Shown here in pieces: positions 29,386 to 36,113 of a DNA stretch of 36,113 bases (position 1 is the first letter of the stretch; each line of letters begins with the position of its first letter). The DNA is taken from the NCBI GenBank assembly GCA_017537265.1, contig JAFYLE010000045.1:1-36113 (forward strand), in the 5' to 3' direction. Origin of the DNA: Clostridia bacterium. Its GTDB lineage: Bacteria > Bacillota > Clostridia > Oscillospirales > SIG627. The position numbers were made by a program, and so were the translations under genes. The notes under the pieces were generated by a model. That model had not been told where the DNA came from and did not search any database. It saw nothing but the letters and a program-made list of their open reading frames with translations.

Positions 29386-30820
29386 TCCAAAATCCCTGAA
29401 AGCGGAAGAATTCATCTCCCACGAGGAGATCCTGGACACCCTCGCCTACGCCGAGGCACACAAAAACGACCGAGAACTCATCGACAAGATCCTGGAAAAA
29501 GCACGCCCGAAGAAAAACGGCGCGGGCTACACCTGTGCGGGACTTTCCCACCGCGAAGCAAGCGTGCTGCTTTCCGCAGACGACCCCGAAATCGGCCGTC
29601 GCATCGAAGAGATCGCCGAGGAGATCAAGCTTGCCTTCTACGGCACGCGCATCGTCATCTTCGCGCCCCTGTATCTGTCCAACTACTGTGTCAACGGTTG
29701 CACCTACTGCCCCTACCACGCCAAAAACAAATGCATTCCGAGAAAAAAACTGACGCAGGAAGAGGTGGCGCGCGAGGTCGTTGCCCTGCAGGATATGGGG
29801 CACAAGCGTCTTGCCATTGAGGCGGGCGAGGACCCGAAGAACAACCCCATCGAGTACATTCTGGAGTGCATCAACACCATCTACTCCGTCAAGCACAAAA
29901 ACGGCGCCATCCGCCGCGTAAACGTGAACATTGCCGCCACCACGGTGGAAAACTACCGCAAACTCAAGGAAGCGGGCATCGGCACCTACATCCTGTTCCA
30001 GGAGACCTACCATAAGGAAAGCTACCTCGAACTGCACCCCACCGGCCCCAAGCACGACTACGATTACCACACGGAAGCAATGGACCGCGCCATGGAGGGC
30101 GGCATCGACGACGTGGGTCTCGGCGTGCTCTTCGGACTGGAGAGATACAAGTACGAATTCGCAGGACTTCTCATGCACGCAGAGCATCTGGAGGCCGTGC
30201 ACGGCGTGGGTCCGCACACCATCAGCGTGCCGCGCTTAAAGCGCGCAAGCGACATTGACCCGACGCAATTCGACAACGGCATCGACGACGACACCTTCGC
30301 CAAGATCACCGCCTGCATCCGACTTGCCGTGCCGTACACAGGCATCATCATCTCCACGCGCGAGAGCGAAAAGGTGCGCACCCGACTGTTAAACCTCGGC
30401 GTCAGCCAGGTCTCCGGCGCGTCGCGCACGTCCGTCGGCGGCTACTCAAGCGAGGAGCGCGAGCACGACACGGAGCAGTTTGACGTCTCCGACACGCGCA
30501 CGCTCGACGAGGTCGTCTGCTGGCTGATGGAGCAGGGCCACATCCCCTCCTTCTGCACCGCTTGCTACCGTGAGGGACGCACGGGCGACCGCTTCATGAG
30601 TCTGTGCAAGACCGGACAGATCGCCAACTGCTGTCACCCCAACGCGCTGATGACCCTTGCCGAATACCTCACCGACTACGCAAGCGAAAAAACGAAGTCC
30701 GTCGGACGCGCACTCATTGAGCGCGAACTGAACAACATTCCGAACGAAAAGGCACAAAAGATCGCACGCGAAAACGTGCGCGCCATCTACGAAGAAGATC
30801 GCCGCGACTTCAGATTCTAA
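29372..30820 (+). CDS. hydG: [FeFe]-hydrogenase maturase HydG (tyrosine lyase)
   Basis: HydG splits tyrosine by radical SAM chemistry to supply CO and cyanide ligands as an Fe-CO-CN synthon. The 482-residue protein carries the SAM cluster motif C106-C110-C113 (CVNGCTYC). It also carries the C-terminal auxiliary-cluster motif CX2CX22C at C395, C398 and C421 (CTACYREGRTGDRFM...). ThiH-like core motifs (LFQETYHKESY, DVGLGVLFGLERY) are intact. AAAGGA precedes the ATG. It lies 9 bp upstream of hydF. Complete, with no sign of decay. Confidence 0.96.
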   Translation: MALYDPKSLKAEEFISHEEILDTLAYAEAHKNDRELIDKILEKARPKKNGAGYTCAGLSHREASVLLSADDPEIGRRIEEIAEEIKLAFYGTRIVIFAPLYLSNYCVNGCTYCPYHAKNKCIPRKKLTQEEVAREVVALQDMGHKRLAIEAGEDPKNNPIEYILECINTIYSVKHKNGAIRRVNVNIAATTVENYRKLKEAGIGTYILFQETYHKESYLELHPTGPKHDYDYHTEAMDRAMEGGIDDVGLGVLFGLERYKYEFAGLLMHAEHLEAVHGVGPHTISVPRLKRASDIDPTQFDNGIDDDTFAKITACIRLAVPYTGIIISTRESEKVRTRLLNLGVSQVSGASRTSVGGYSSEEREHDTEQFDVSDTRTLDEVVCWLMEQGHIPSFCTACYREGRTGDRFMSLCKTGQIANCCHPNALMTLAEYLTDYASEKTKSVGRALIERELNNIPNEKAQKIARENVRAIYEEDRRDFRF

Positions 30821-30829
30821 GGAGAACTT

Positions 30830-32008
30830 ATGTCCCTGACTTCCACCCCAAAAGCAGAGAGGCTTCACATCGGCTTCTTCGGGCTTTGCAACGCGGGCAA
30901 ATCCAGCCTGATCAACGCCGTCGCAAACCAAAAGCTCTCCATCGTCTCCCCCACGGCGGGCACCACGACGGACACCGTGCAAAAGGCCATGGAGCTGCCC
31001 CCCCTCGGCCCCGTCGTTCTCCTGGATACCGCGGGCTTCGATGACACGGGCGAGCTCGGCGCACTGCGCGTGCTTGCCGCACAACAGGCGCTCGACAAAG
31101 TGGACGCCGCCGTGCTCGTGCACGACGCCGCCCTCCCCCTCTCCCGCGAGGAAAAGACCTTTTTGGAAAATGCCGAAAACGCAAACAAAAAGACGCTCGT
31201 CGTCTGCAACAAATGCGACCTTACCGAAGGGCGCGAAGAGGGCATGCTCTACGTTTCCGCCGAAACGCAAGAGGGCATTGAAGACCTCAAGGCGGCACTT
31301 GTCAAACTGCTTTCCGACAGAGAAGAAAAATTCATCTTAAAGGACCTCGTGCAAAAGGGCGATCTCGTCCTGCTGGTCACTCCCATCGACGAGGCGGCGC
31401 CCAAAGGGCGCATCATCCTGCCGCAGCAGCAGACGCTGCGCGAGCTTTTGGACCTGCACGCCACCGTTCTCTTCTGCCAACCGCAGGAGGTGGAACAAAC
31501 GCTTGAAAAATTGGCACAAAAGCCGCGTCTTTGCATCACCGACTCGCAGGCCTTTTCCGCCGTGGCAAAGAGCTTGCCCGAAGAGATCCCGCTCACCTCG
31601 TTTTCCATTCTCTTTGCACGCTACAAGGGGGAGCTTTCCACCCTCGTACAAGGCGCAAAGGCATTGAAAAACCTGAAGGACGGTGCGCAGGTGCTCATCT
31701 GCGAGGGATGCACGCATCACCGCTCCTGCGGGGACATCGGCACGGTGAAACTGCCCGCCGCCATCCGCCGCCTGACGGGAAAAGAGCTCTCCTTCTCCTT
31801 CACGCAGGGTTCTGACTTCCCCGTTGACGTCACCAAGTACGACCTCATCGTCCACTGCGGGGGCTGTATGCTCGGCGAAGCGGAGGTGAAGGCCCGCATG
31901 AAGCGCGCCACCGATTGGAAGACGCCGATCACAAACTACGGCATTGCCCTTGCCGCCGCAAGCGGGATCCTGCCGCGCGCACTGTCTCCCTTCGGCATCA
32001 CGCTGTAA
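30830..32008 (+). CDS. hydF: [FeFe]-hydrogenase maturation GTPase HydF
   Basis: HydF is the scaffold that receives and delivers the 2Fe precursor to the hydrogenase apoprotein. The 392-residue protein begins with a TrmE/Era-like GTPase domain: P-loop GLCNAGKSS (18-26), switch GTTTDTV, DTAGFDD and NKCD. The C-terminal part holds the cluster ligands CTHH (near 290) and HCGGCM (near 345), matching the CXH...HCXXC pattern. It closes the operon and is followed by a strong terminator. The hydrogenase structural gene (hydA) is not in this window. Confidence 0.95.
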   Translation: MSLTSTPKAERLHIGFFGLCNAGKSSLINAVANQKLSIVSPTAGTTTDTVQKAMELPPLGPVVLLDTAGFDDTGELGALRVLAAQQALDKVDAAVLVHDAALPLSREEKTFLENAENANKKTLVVCNKCDLTEGREEGMLYVSAETQEGIEDLKAALVKLLSDREEKFILKDLVQKGDLVLLVTPIDEAAPKGRIILPQQQTLRELLDLHATVLFCQPQEVEQTLEKLAQKPRLCITDSQAFSAVAKSLPEEIPLTSFSILFARYKGELSTLVQGAKALKNLKDGAQVLICEGCTHHRSCGDIGTVKLPAAIRRLTGKELSFSFTQGSDFPVDVTKYDLIVHCGGCMLGEAEVKARMKRATDWKTPITNYGIALAAASGILPRALSPFGITL

Positions 32009-32018
32009 AACGCAAAAC

Positions 32019-32057
32019 AAAAAGGACACGCAAAAGGCGTGTCCTTTTTCTTTTTTG
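32019..32057. terminator. Bidirectional terminator between hydF and the 6S RNA gene
   Basis: AAAAAGGACACGC / GCGTGTCCTTTTT, loop AAAAG, with T runs on both strands (TTTTTCTTTTTTG on plus). It can end hydF and also the minus-strand RNA. Confidence 0.88.
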
Positions 32058-32250
32058 TTGCCCCGCCGCTGCCGTGTATCCGCAGATAAAACCCTGCTTC
32101 AGCAAGGGCGGTGTCCGCTTTCCCGATTTCCTCGCTTCCAACGTCCGCGCGCAGAAGGCACGCGGGAGGCCTGCAATCCTCAGGAAAATATGGACTCCAT
32201 TTTTCATTCGTAGGTTTATAAAACAGATATCACGTACAGGGCAGGAAAAC
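32058..32250 (-). ncRNA. ssrS: 6S RNA (RNA polymerase-binding regulatory RNA)
   Basis: 6S RNA imitates an open promoter and binds sigma-A RNA polymerase in stationary phase. On the minus strand the ends pair as CTGCCCTGT (near 32248-32236) with ACACGGCAG (near 32077-32069), with one mismatch. Between them stand segments typical of clostridial 6S RNA: GTGATATCTGTTTTATAAACCTACG, then GGAGTCC, GGATTGCAGGCCTCC, GCGGACACC and CTTGCTGAAGCAGGGTTTTA (recognised from memory). A large internal bubble flanked by stems fits the fold. Length about 190 nt is normal. Exact ends are estimated. No separate strong promoter was seen, so it may be processed from the DUF1292 transcript. Confidence 0.8.
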
Positions 32251-32261
32251 CGTTTGCAAAC

Positions 32262-32549
32262 TTAGTTTGCGCTTTCTTCCTCGTCGTATTCCATCATCAG
32301 CTCGTTGTCAAAAGCTTCCGCAACGCGGTCGAACTCCGCATCGTCATCGATGGTGATGAGCACCTGCTCGTCATCCTCGGTCTCCTCACTCTTGAGAATG
32401 ATGTATTCATCCTCCTCGCTGTCGGTGGGAACGAGTGCATAGTATTCGTTGCCCTCAAATTCCATGACGGCAAGAATGTCAAAGTCTCTCTCCACACCTT
32501 CTTCGTCGGTGAGGGTCACGGTCTCAAATTCGAATTCATGCTGTTCCAT
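32262..32549 (-). CDS. DUF1292 (YrzB/UPF0473) family protein
   Basis: A 95-residue, strongly acidic protein of the DUF1292 family, common in Firmicutes and of unknown function. Conserved features are visible: TLTDEEGVERDFDILAVMEFEGNEYYALVP, followed by an acidic segment (DSEEDEYIILKSEE) and the C-terminal DDDAEFDRVAEAFDNE. In Firmicutes this gene often stands next to the Holliday junction resolvase yrrK/ruvX or alaS region; here it is directly upstream of 6S RNA. AAGGAG precedes the ATG. Confidence 0.92.
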   Translation of the reverse strand: MEQHEFEFETVTLTDEEGVERDFDILAVMEFEGNEYYALVPTDSEEDEYIILKSEETEDDEQVLITIDDDAEFDRVAEAFDNELMMEYDEEESAN

Positions 32550-32580
32550 AACGGTTCTCCTTACTTATTTTTCTATGTTT

Positions 32581-32609
32581 ATTGTACCGAAAACAACCCC
32601 GCTCGTCAA
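32581..32609 (-). promoter_or_regulatory. Promoter of the DUF1292 gene (and possibly 6S RNA)
   Basis: On the minus strand, TTGACG (32609-32604), 17 bp, TACAAT (32586-32581). Confidence 0.6.
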
Positions 32610-32627
32610 GAGCGAACTGTGTCGGAT

Positions 32628-33731
32628 TTACGCAAGATCCAGCCACTCGCCGTTTTGCGCCCTGAAAGTTTCGTAACGGGAAAGCAGCGCGTCGTTGAAA
32701 GTCGGAAGATCCGCCTCGTGCACAAGCGCCTCGCCCGAGGCAAACGCGTGCACCATGAGGTCGTTTATATCCTTGGAATAATGCGTGTAATCCTTGTAAT
32801 TATCAAGGTCTGCCGTCTCGGCAATGGCCTGAAAATCAAAGAGCTTCATATTCCCGTATTCGGAGACCGCGGAAAGAATGTACTTGCGCACCGACAAATA
32901 CGCCTCCATTTCCCCGGTCTGAGAGACGCGCTCCCAGAAGATCTGCGAGTACGGCGGCAAAAAGACCACGCATTCTTCAAACTCCGCACAGTCAAACAGC
33001 TCCAGAACCGCGTCCACGTTCTTTTGCATGCGGGCGACGATCTCTTCCGTCGTGTCAGAGGTCTTTGTGCAATTTGCCGCGCTCTTGCGGTAATCGGAGA
33101 TCAGGTACTCTTTTCCGTACTTTGCGTCTTCATGCCACTCGGCAATGCGATCAATATCGCGCGTGGCGTAAAAACGCGGAATCTCGTAGCCCACGGCATC
33201 CAGCACGGAAAAACCCGCGTTGACCGGCAAGAGGCGCATCCACGTCTCGTACCCGCACAGGTACTTAACGTCATTTAAGACGTCATCGTCGTAAAGATAG
33301 GTCGCGTAGGTCTTCAGGTCGTCGCCTTCCTTATTCATACTCGGAAGATCCAGACAGACGAAGACGGTCTTCGCCTTGCCTTCCTTTTTGAGCAGATCCA
33401 CGGTCAGGCGCATGCCTTCCACGCTCATACCGCCGACGGAGAGCTTGACGGGGTCAACACCGAGTTCTTCCCGCATCAGGGGCATGTCGAAATTCTGCGT
33501 CATACTGCTGCCGACCACCGCGGCGTCGTACTCGGCGTTCTTGGCAATGCCGGGATTGATAAAGCGGTAGTTGTTGATGATCAGTCGGTCTTCCGGCATA
33601 CGGTAATATACGTACGGGTCGTACCAAAAGACGACCAGTGACATCACGAGAAGCACGGCAAGCGACAAGGCGAAAAACGAGAGCAAAAACTTCTTTTCGC
33701 TCATGATCTTCTTTTCTTTTTGCACTTTCAT
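32628..33731 (-). CDS. Membrane-anchored SGNH-like (DltD/AlgX-type) protein
   Basis: A 367-residue protein: basic N-terminus, one membrane helix (about 17-40, ending VVFWYDPY) and an extracytoplasmic domain. The GSSMTQNF motif is a GDSL/SGNH-type serine block, with KLSVGGMSVEG and FVCLDLPSM as following strands, and a C-terminal DYTHYSKDIND that could bring the Asp-His pair. Such proteins work with MBOAT acyltransferases to move acyl groups onto cell-wall or capsule polymers. It follows the MBOAT gene directly. ATG 33731 is chosen for GAGG six bases upstream; ATG 33743 overlaps the MBOAT stop and is the alternative. Polymer and acyl group are unknown. Confidence 0.75.
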   Translation of the reverse strand: MKVQKEKKIMSEKKFLLSFFALSLAVLLVMSLVVFWYDPYVYYRMPEDRLIINNYRFINPGIAKNAEYDAAVVGSSMTQNFDMPLMREELGVDPVKLSVGGMSVEGMRLTVDLLKKEGKAKTVFVCLDLPSMNKEGDDLKTYATYLYDDDVLNDVKYLCGYETWMRLLPVNAGFSVLDAVGYEIPRFYATRDIDRIAEWHEDAKYGKEYLISDYRKSAANCTKTSDTTEEIVARMQKNVDAVLELFDCAEFEECVVFLPPYSQIFWERVSQTGEMEAYLSVRKYILSAVSEYGNMKLFDFQAIAETADLDNYKDYTHYSKDINDLMVHAFASGEALVHEADLPTFNDALLSRYETFRAQNGEWLDLA

Positions 33732-33742
33732 CATCCACCTCA

Positions 33743-35173
33743 TCAGAAATTCACGTAGATAAACGTAGACAGACGCGACAAATGTACAAAGGAGAGCACA
33801 AACAAAAACACGAGCCAACAAAGCGTCTTTTTGTCCAAAACGAGACTTTGCGCCTTGCGGTAAGCGTTCTCAAAGCAGAATACCGCGACAAAGGAGACGG
33901 CAAGCATCCCCAAGACAAAGGCCACAGCCAAGGGCGTCGGCAGACCAATGATGCCATCCTCTGCCAAAACGGAAAACTGCGAGAGACCGAGCGAGGAAAA
34001 GCGGAAGAGCCCGCCGTAGATCTTCGCGGCGCCCTCAAGCGTCGGCGCGCGGAACAGCACCCACAAAAGATTGACCGTAAGGAACGTGCCGATGACGCGA
34101 AGCGTCTTTGGGATCTTCTCCAAAAGCGGCATTGAGATGCGTTCGAAGACCTGGATCGCACCGTAAATGACACCCCAGAGCACGAAGGTCCAGCTGGCAC
34201 CGTGCCACAGACCGGAAACGGCCATGACGAGGAAAATGTTGAGACAGGTGCGTGGGAGACCGCGGCGGTTTCCGCCGAGCGGGATATACACGCAGGTCGT
34301 CAGCGCACGGCCGAGCGTCATGTGCCAGCGTCTCCAGAACACGGTGCAACTCTCCGATTTGTACGGGGAGTCGAAGTTTTGCGGCAGATCAAAGCCGAAC
34401 ATCTGCGCGATGCCGAGCGCCATATCGGAATAACCGGAAAAGTCGAAGTACAGCTGGAAGGTGTAAGAGAGCATCACCGCCCACGCGGCGGGTGCACGCA
34501 GAGCCCCCTCGTAGGCAAAGCCGTTGTTGACAAAAATGGCAAGCGTGTCGGCAAGCACGAGTTTCTTGGCAAGACCGACGACGAGCAGGTACAGACCGCG
34601 GGTGAAACGCGCGGTGTCGAATCTGCGTCTTGAAGGATCCTCGATCTGCTCCGACATGACGGACCAGTCCACGATCGGGCCGGACGAACGGTACGGAAAA
34701 AACGCCAAGAACAGCGCGTAAGTCAGAGGGCTTCCCACCCGATATTTTTCCTGATACACGTTGACCAGAAGCATGAGCTGCTGGAAGGTAAAAAACGAGA
34801 TGCCGAGCGGCAAAAAGATGTTGACCGCGGTAAAGTCCTTGCCGAAGAGAGGCAAAAGATTCTCCGCAAAAAAGTTGTAATACTTGCAGTACGCCAAAAG
34901 GCCCACTTGAATGACAACGCCCAAAACCAAGGCCGTCTTTCTTTGCGCCTTTGTCTGCGCCTTACCGAGCCACAGAGCAAAAAGATACGCAAGCGTACCG
35001 CTTGCCAAAAGCCAGACAAGGTGCAAAACGCCCGCATAGCCGATGAAAACAAGCGATGCGGCAAGCAAAAAAAGACGCTGCCAAACGGGGTTTTTGGCGC
35101 GGGAGAGCGCAAAATAACCCAAGAGTGACAGCGGCAAAAACAAGAACAAAAACAGGTAAGTCGAAAACGTCAT
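33743..35173 (-). CDS. MBOAT family O-acyltransferase (AlgI/DltB-like)
   Basis: A 476-residue polytopic membrane protein, about ten to twelve helices. The MBOAT core is clear: PLGISFFTFQQLMLLVNVYQ, FFPYRSSGPI, YFDFSGYSDMALGIAQMFGF, FWRRWHMTLG and the catalytic-His motif SGLWHGASW. AlgI-like members transfer acetyl groups across the membrane to exopolysaccharides. DltB relatives do so for D-alanine, but no dltA or dltC is seen, so AlgI-type O-acetylation is more likely. AAGGAG lies before the ATG; it starts 9 nt after the ybaK-like stop and is coupled to the SGNH gene. Confidence 0.92.
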   Translation of the reverse strand: MTFSTYLFLFLFLPLSLLGYFALSRAKNPVWQRLFLLAASLVFIGYAGVLHLVWLLASGTLAYLFALWLGKAQTKAQRKTALVLGVVIQVGLLAYCKYYNFFAENLLPLFGKDFTAVNIFLPLGISFFTFQQLMLLVNVYQEKYRVGSPLTYALFLAFFPYRSSGPIVDWSVMSEQIEDPSRRRFDTARFTRGLYLLVVGLAKKLVLADTLAIFVNNGFAYEGALRAPAAWAVMLSYTFQLYFDFSGYSDMALGIAQMFGFDLPQNFDSPYKSESCTVFWRRWHMTLGRALTTCVYIPLGGNRRGLPRTCLNIFLVMAVSGLWHGASWTFVLWGVIYGAIQVFERISMPLLEKIPKTLRVIGTFLTVNLLWVLFRAPTLEGAAKIYGGLFRFSSLGLSQFSVLAEDGIIGLPTPLAVAFVLGMLAVSFVAVFCFENAYRKAQSLVLDKKTLCWLVFLFVLSFVHLSRLSTFIYVNF

Positions 35174-35182
35174 AAAAACTCC

Positions 35183-35749
35183 TTACTCGCTTTTTCCCGT
35201 GATGCGAAGCACGGTAGGACGGTGCCCGACGTAGGGCAAAAAGACCTCGCGGATCGCGCGGGTGGCGATCTTCAGGGTGGAGGTGTTCTTCAGCGGGTGG
35301 CAGCGGATATACTCGGCGTTGTAGATATCCTCGTCCACCAAGAGCGTGATGCGGCGCGCCTTATCGTACATGAGGCCGAGGATGCTGACCGATCCCGGGG
35401 TGCAAGAGAGCATCTCCCGCATTTTCTCCGGGCTTGCAAACGACAGGCGGGACACACCGAGAAGTTTGGACACCTCGGCGGTACGGAAGGGCTTATCCCC
35501 CGCCATCATGAGCAGGTAGAACGCCGTTCCTTGGCGATTTTGCAAAAACAGGTTCTTGCAGATGTGCACGCCGATGACGTCCTCCACGAGGCGGCAGTCC
35601 TCAATGGTATCCGCCGCGTCGTGGTCAACGCGCTCAAAATCGATCTTCAGTTTTTCCAAAAGTGCATAGCACTCCCGTTCCGTTTCGGTGCGCTCGCCGA
35701 GATTTTCCGGCGCGCCGCGGTACAGGGTGGGATCGATGTAAAAACTCAT
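35183..35749 (-). CDS. YbaK/ProX-type aminoacyl-tRNA deacylase
   Basis: A 188-residue protein of the YbaK/EbsC/ProXp superfamily, which hydrolyses mischarged tRNA (for example Ala-tRNA-Pro). The N-terminus has a short extension (to about 24), then CYALLEKLKIDFERVDHDAADTIEDC, followed by CKNLFLQNRQGTAFYLLMM with the conserved Lys. GDKPFRTAEVSKLLGVSRLSFAS and TPGSVSILGLMYDKARRITLLVD follow, a close match to the PrdX (ProXp-ala) branch. The start is directly after the metK stop (TAAATG), with GAAGGA inside metK, so the two are cotranscribed. Exact tRNA specificity is inferred. Confidence 0.88.
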   Translation of the reverse strand: MSFYIDPTLYRGAPENLGERTETERECYALLEKLKIDFERVDHDAADTIEDCRLVEDVIGVHICKNLFLQNRQGTAFYLLMMAGDKPFRTAEVSKLLGVSRLSFASPEKMREMLSCTPGSVSILGLMYDKARRITLLVDEDIYNAEYIRCHPLKNTSTLKIATRAIREVFLPYVGHRPTVLRITGKSE

Positions 35750-36113
35750 TTACGCAAAGTAGTCCTTCAGTTCTTCGGCAAGATCGCACTTCTCGAAGGA
35801 AATGTTGAGGTCCTCGCGGCCCAAGTGGCCGTAAGAGGCAAGTTGCTTATAGATGGGACGGCGAAGATCCAGACGGGTGATGATGCCGCGCGGAGAGAGG
35901 TCGCAGAGGGTGGTAAGCGCCTTGGCGATCTCTTCATCGCTGACCTTGCCGGTGGAGAAGGTGTCCACGAGCACGCTGACGGGCTGTGCCACGCCGATGG
36001 CGTAGGCGATCTGCACCTCGCACTTGTCTGCGAGGCCTGCCGCTACCACGTTCTTTGCCGCGTAACGCGCCGCATAGGAGGCGGAACGGTCCACCTTGGT
36101 GGGGTCCTTGCCC
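35750..36113 (-). CDS. metK: S-adenosylmethionine synthetase MetK, C-terminal part
   Basis: The gene enters from the right edge, so only the last 120 or so residues are seen. [40 protein letters not shown] is the conserved C-terminal domain of MetK, with the Lys and Asp residues that contact ATP and phosphate, and the end region [13 protein letters not shown] is standard. It makes SAM from methionine and ATP, the cofactor used by TlyA, HydE and HydG in this window. The frame is open past 36113; the start is outside. Confidence 0.95.
   Translation of the reverse strand, partial: GKDPTKVDRSASYAARYAAKNVVAAGLADKCEVQIAYAIGVAQPVSVLVDTFSTGKVSDEEIAKALTTLCDLSPRGIITRLDLRRPIYKQLASYGHLGREDLNISFEKCDLAEELKDYFA

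Overview
The window looks like a piece of chromosome from an anaerobic, gut-type Firmicute (class Clostridia). The evidence is a NifU-type IscU with a Cys/His-rich tail, a complete [FeFe]-hydrogenase maturation set (HydE, HydG, HydF), a DUF1292 protein, a CotH/VTC/DUF4956 cluster, an Rrf2-led Fe-S operon and Firmicute-type sigma-A promoters. Most genes are GC-rich and lie on the minus strand. Several short AT-rich patches look acquired. Species cannot be named from the sequence alone.

Layout. 1-3003 (minus) is the open 5' part of a very large secreted solute-binding protein. 3614-7997 (minus) is one operon, iscR-tlyA-rnhA-iscS-iscU-mnmA, with a promoter and possible autoregulatory operator at its head and a strong terminator at its end. 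8129-9208 holds a divergent pair: a VOC protein (minus) and a LUD protein (plus) whose frame is broken at a run of seven A. 9256-11798 (minus) carries a DivPAP-like membrane protein, an MFS transporter and purC. 11894-15286 (minus) is the CotH kinase / VTC polymerase / DUF4956 trio. 15385-18943 (minus) has an SDR, an ECF S component and a GH3 glycosidase. An AT-rich membrane J-protein (19303-20079) sits alone between the GH3 gene and a GMP synthetase without glutaminase domain (20203-21204). An aconitase-superfamily hydratase follows (21318-23594).

23726-26295 is the most unusual part. A tRNA-Ser(GGA) gene is followed by two tandem AT-rich cassettes. Each begins with the tRNA 3' end plus a terminator. 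An array of short hairpins with constant linkers follows, and the linkers invert halfway. Then come a promoter, one or two foreign genes and a near-identical ~107-bp end segment with its own terminator. Cargo is a four-helix-bundle protein with an EEP nuclease (cassette 1) and an ImmA-like metallopeptidase (cassette 2). No integrase is present. The tRNA 3' end recurs at the distal end of cassette 1 (21 bp identical) and, degraded, at the end of cassette 2. This fits sequential insertion of non-autonomous cassettes at the tRNA.

26369-32008 carries pyrophosphatase, a ferritin/VIT1 iron transporter (minus), and a four-gene operon for H-cluster assembly with its TM1266-type regulator. 32058-32250 (minus) is very probably 6S RNA. 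32262-36113 (minus) holds DUF1292, an MBOAT/SGNH acyl-transfer pair, a YbaK-type tRNA deacylase and the 3' end of metK.

Functional themes: Fe-S biogenesis and tRNA thiolation (iscS, iscU, mnmA), hydrogenase maturation, iron handling, purine synthesis (purC, guaA), surface modification (CotH cluster, MBOAT) and carbohydrate uptake and hydrolysis.
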